From contig JAQUCZ010000093.1 of NCBI GenBank assembly GCA_028685945.1, forward strand, positions 1 to 5,508: a stretch of DNA of 5,508 nt. Direction: 5' to 3'. The first letter of the stretch is position 1; every line of letters starts with the position of its first letter. The stretch is from Sulfurimonadaceae bacterium. GTDB lineage: Bacteria > Campylobacterota > Campylobacteria > Campylobacterales > Sulfurimonadaceae. This document shows positions 4,912-5,508 of the stretch, in pieces. A program made the translations under genes and the position numbers. The notes under the pieces were generated by a model, which worked only from the letters and a program-made list of their open reading frames with translations, was not told the DNA's origin and did not search any database.

Positions 4912-5508
4912 ATATATTCCAAAGAAGCACTCTTCGCTTCGGGGAGTTTTGTAACGTCTTTACCGCCCGCTTGTGCAAAATCGGGACGTCCGCCGCCCCC
5001 GCCGCCGAGGATCGGAGCGATGTTTTTGATCCACTCGCCCGCTTTGGCATCGCACCCTTTGACACCCGCGGCAATAAGCACTTTGTCCTCTTTGACTTGG
5101 AAAAGCATCGCACAAAGTTTGTCGTTTTGGTTTTTAAGCTCGTCGATCTTCTCTTTGATATCGCCCGCAGGGTATTCGGCAACCACGATAGCTACGTCGC
5201 CGATTTTTTCCACTTCGATCTCTACTTTTGCAGAGTTTTGAGCCTGTACGAGTTCGGTTTTTAACTCGGCAATATTTGCTTTAAGTCTTGCGACTCCCGC
5301 CATAACGTCAAGGTTTTTCACCTCTGCTTGCACGTTTTGAAGCAGCTCTCTTTGCTCTTTAAAATAGTTGTACGCCGCTTGCCCGCACACCGCTTCGATA
5401 CGGCGCACGCCCGCACTTACCCCGCTCTCTTTGACAATAATAAACGAACCGATATTTGCCGTGTTGCTAACATGCACCCCACCGCAGAACTCGATGGAAG
5501 CATCTGCA
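4893..5508 (-). CDS. alaS: alanyl-tRNA synthetase, C-terminal 204 residues (partial)
   Basis: The gene continues past base 5508, so only its 3' part is present; the full enzyme is normally about 850-880 residues. AlaS charges tRNA-Ala with alanine and clears mis-charged serine or glycine in its editing domain. The fragment opens with EFCGGVHV, where C8 and H12 match the second pair of zinc ligands of the editing site (usually CGGTH). IGSF and the highly conserved SAGVRRIEAV follow, then a helical, probably coiled-coil stretch (about 50-95). Last is the C-Ala/DHHA1-type domain with the glycine-rich GGGGGGRPDFAQAGG (168-182). The usual threonine of CGGTH is valine here. An internal GTG at 5477 is not a start, because the conserved sequence continues upstream. 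The protein ends at TAA 4893-4895 inside a hairpin. Confidence 0.95.
   Translation of the reverse strand, partial: ADASIEFCGGVHVSNTANIGSFIIVKESGVSAGVRRIEAVCGQAAYNYFKEQRELLQNVQAEVKNLDVMAGVARLKANIAELKTELVQAQNSAKVEIEVEKIGDVAIVVAEYPAGDIKEKIDELKNQNDKLCAMLFQVKEDKVLIAAGVKGCDAKAGEWIKNIAPILGGGGGGRPDFAQAGGKDVTKLPEAKSASLEYIKNIVK

Noticed and set aside
4812..5264. Plus-strand open frame of 150 codons beginning in the palindromic repeat
   Set aside because: It starts in the repeat (HPELDSGSR) and then runs antisense to well-conserved alaS sequence.
1..5508. CRISPR array, tRNA, rRNA, insertion sequence, toxin-antitoxin or defence genes
   Set aside because: I read both strands for spaced direct repeats, tRNA-like arms, transposase motifs and small paired genes and saw none; the window is almost fully occupied by recognised genes.

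Overview
The window looks like an ordinary chromosomal segment of a Campylobacterota (epsilonproteobacterial) genome, probably a free-living sulfur-oxidiser type such as Sulfurimonas or Sulfuricurvum. The evidence is the style of the proteins: a Maf with the divergent AGACMVEGF...ESTAMGL C-terminus, a short AONS, and an alaS-to-maf-to-(probable) PBP1A order that I recall from Campylobacter jejuni. The genus is an inference; no rRNA or other marker is present.

Every gene I can support lies on the minus strand, so transcription runs from high to low coordinates. In that order they are: the 3' third of alaS (5508-4893); a 146-bp gap (4747-4892) with an AT-rich hairpin, a pair of inverted palindromic repeats and a candidate promoter; a small four-helix membrane protein with HemJ/CopD-like features (4746-4264); maf (4260-3709); a membrane-bound Cache-PAS-GGDEF diguanylate cyclase (3712-1889); bioF (1889-795); a stand-alone oligopeptide-type ABC ATPase (793-95); and the first 32 codons of a membrane-anchored protein, probably penicillin-binding protein 1A (98-1).

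The six genes after the gap are packed as one translationally coupled operon. The junctions are 3 nt, a GTGA overlap, a TGATG overlap, 1 nt and an ATGA overlap. The first three genes all start with GTG. The products are functionally mixed: nucleotide sanitation, c-di-GMP signalling, biotin synthesis, an energy-coupling ATPase and probably cell-wall synthesis. The grouping therefore looks like shared transcription rather than one pathway.

I found no CRISPR array, tRNA, insertion sequence, toxin or defence module, and no clear new system. The most unusual signal is not a gene. The 9-mer WWGGCATGT occurs nine times on the two strands, in several reading frames and encoding different residues, although CATG itself is not over-represented. 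It resembles a genome-wide signature motif (uptake, recombination or segregation type) and can be tested on the complete genome.
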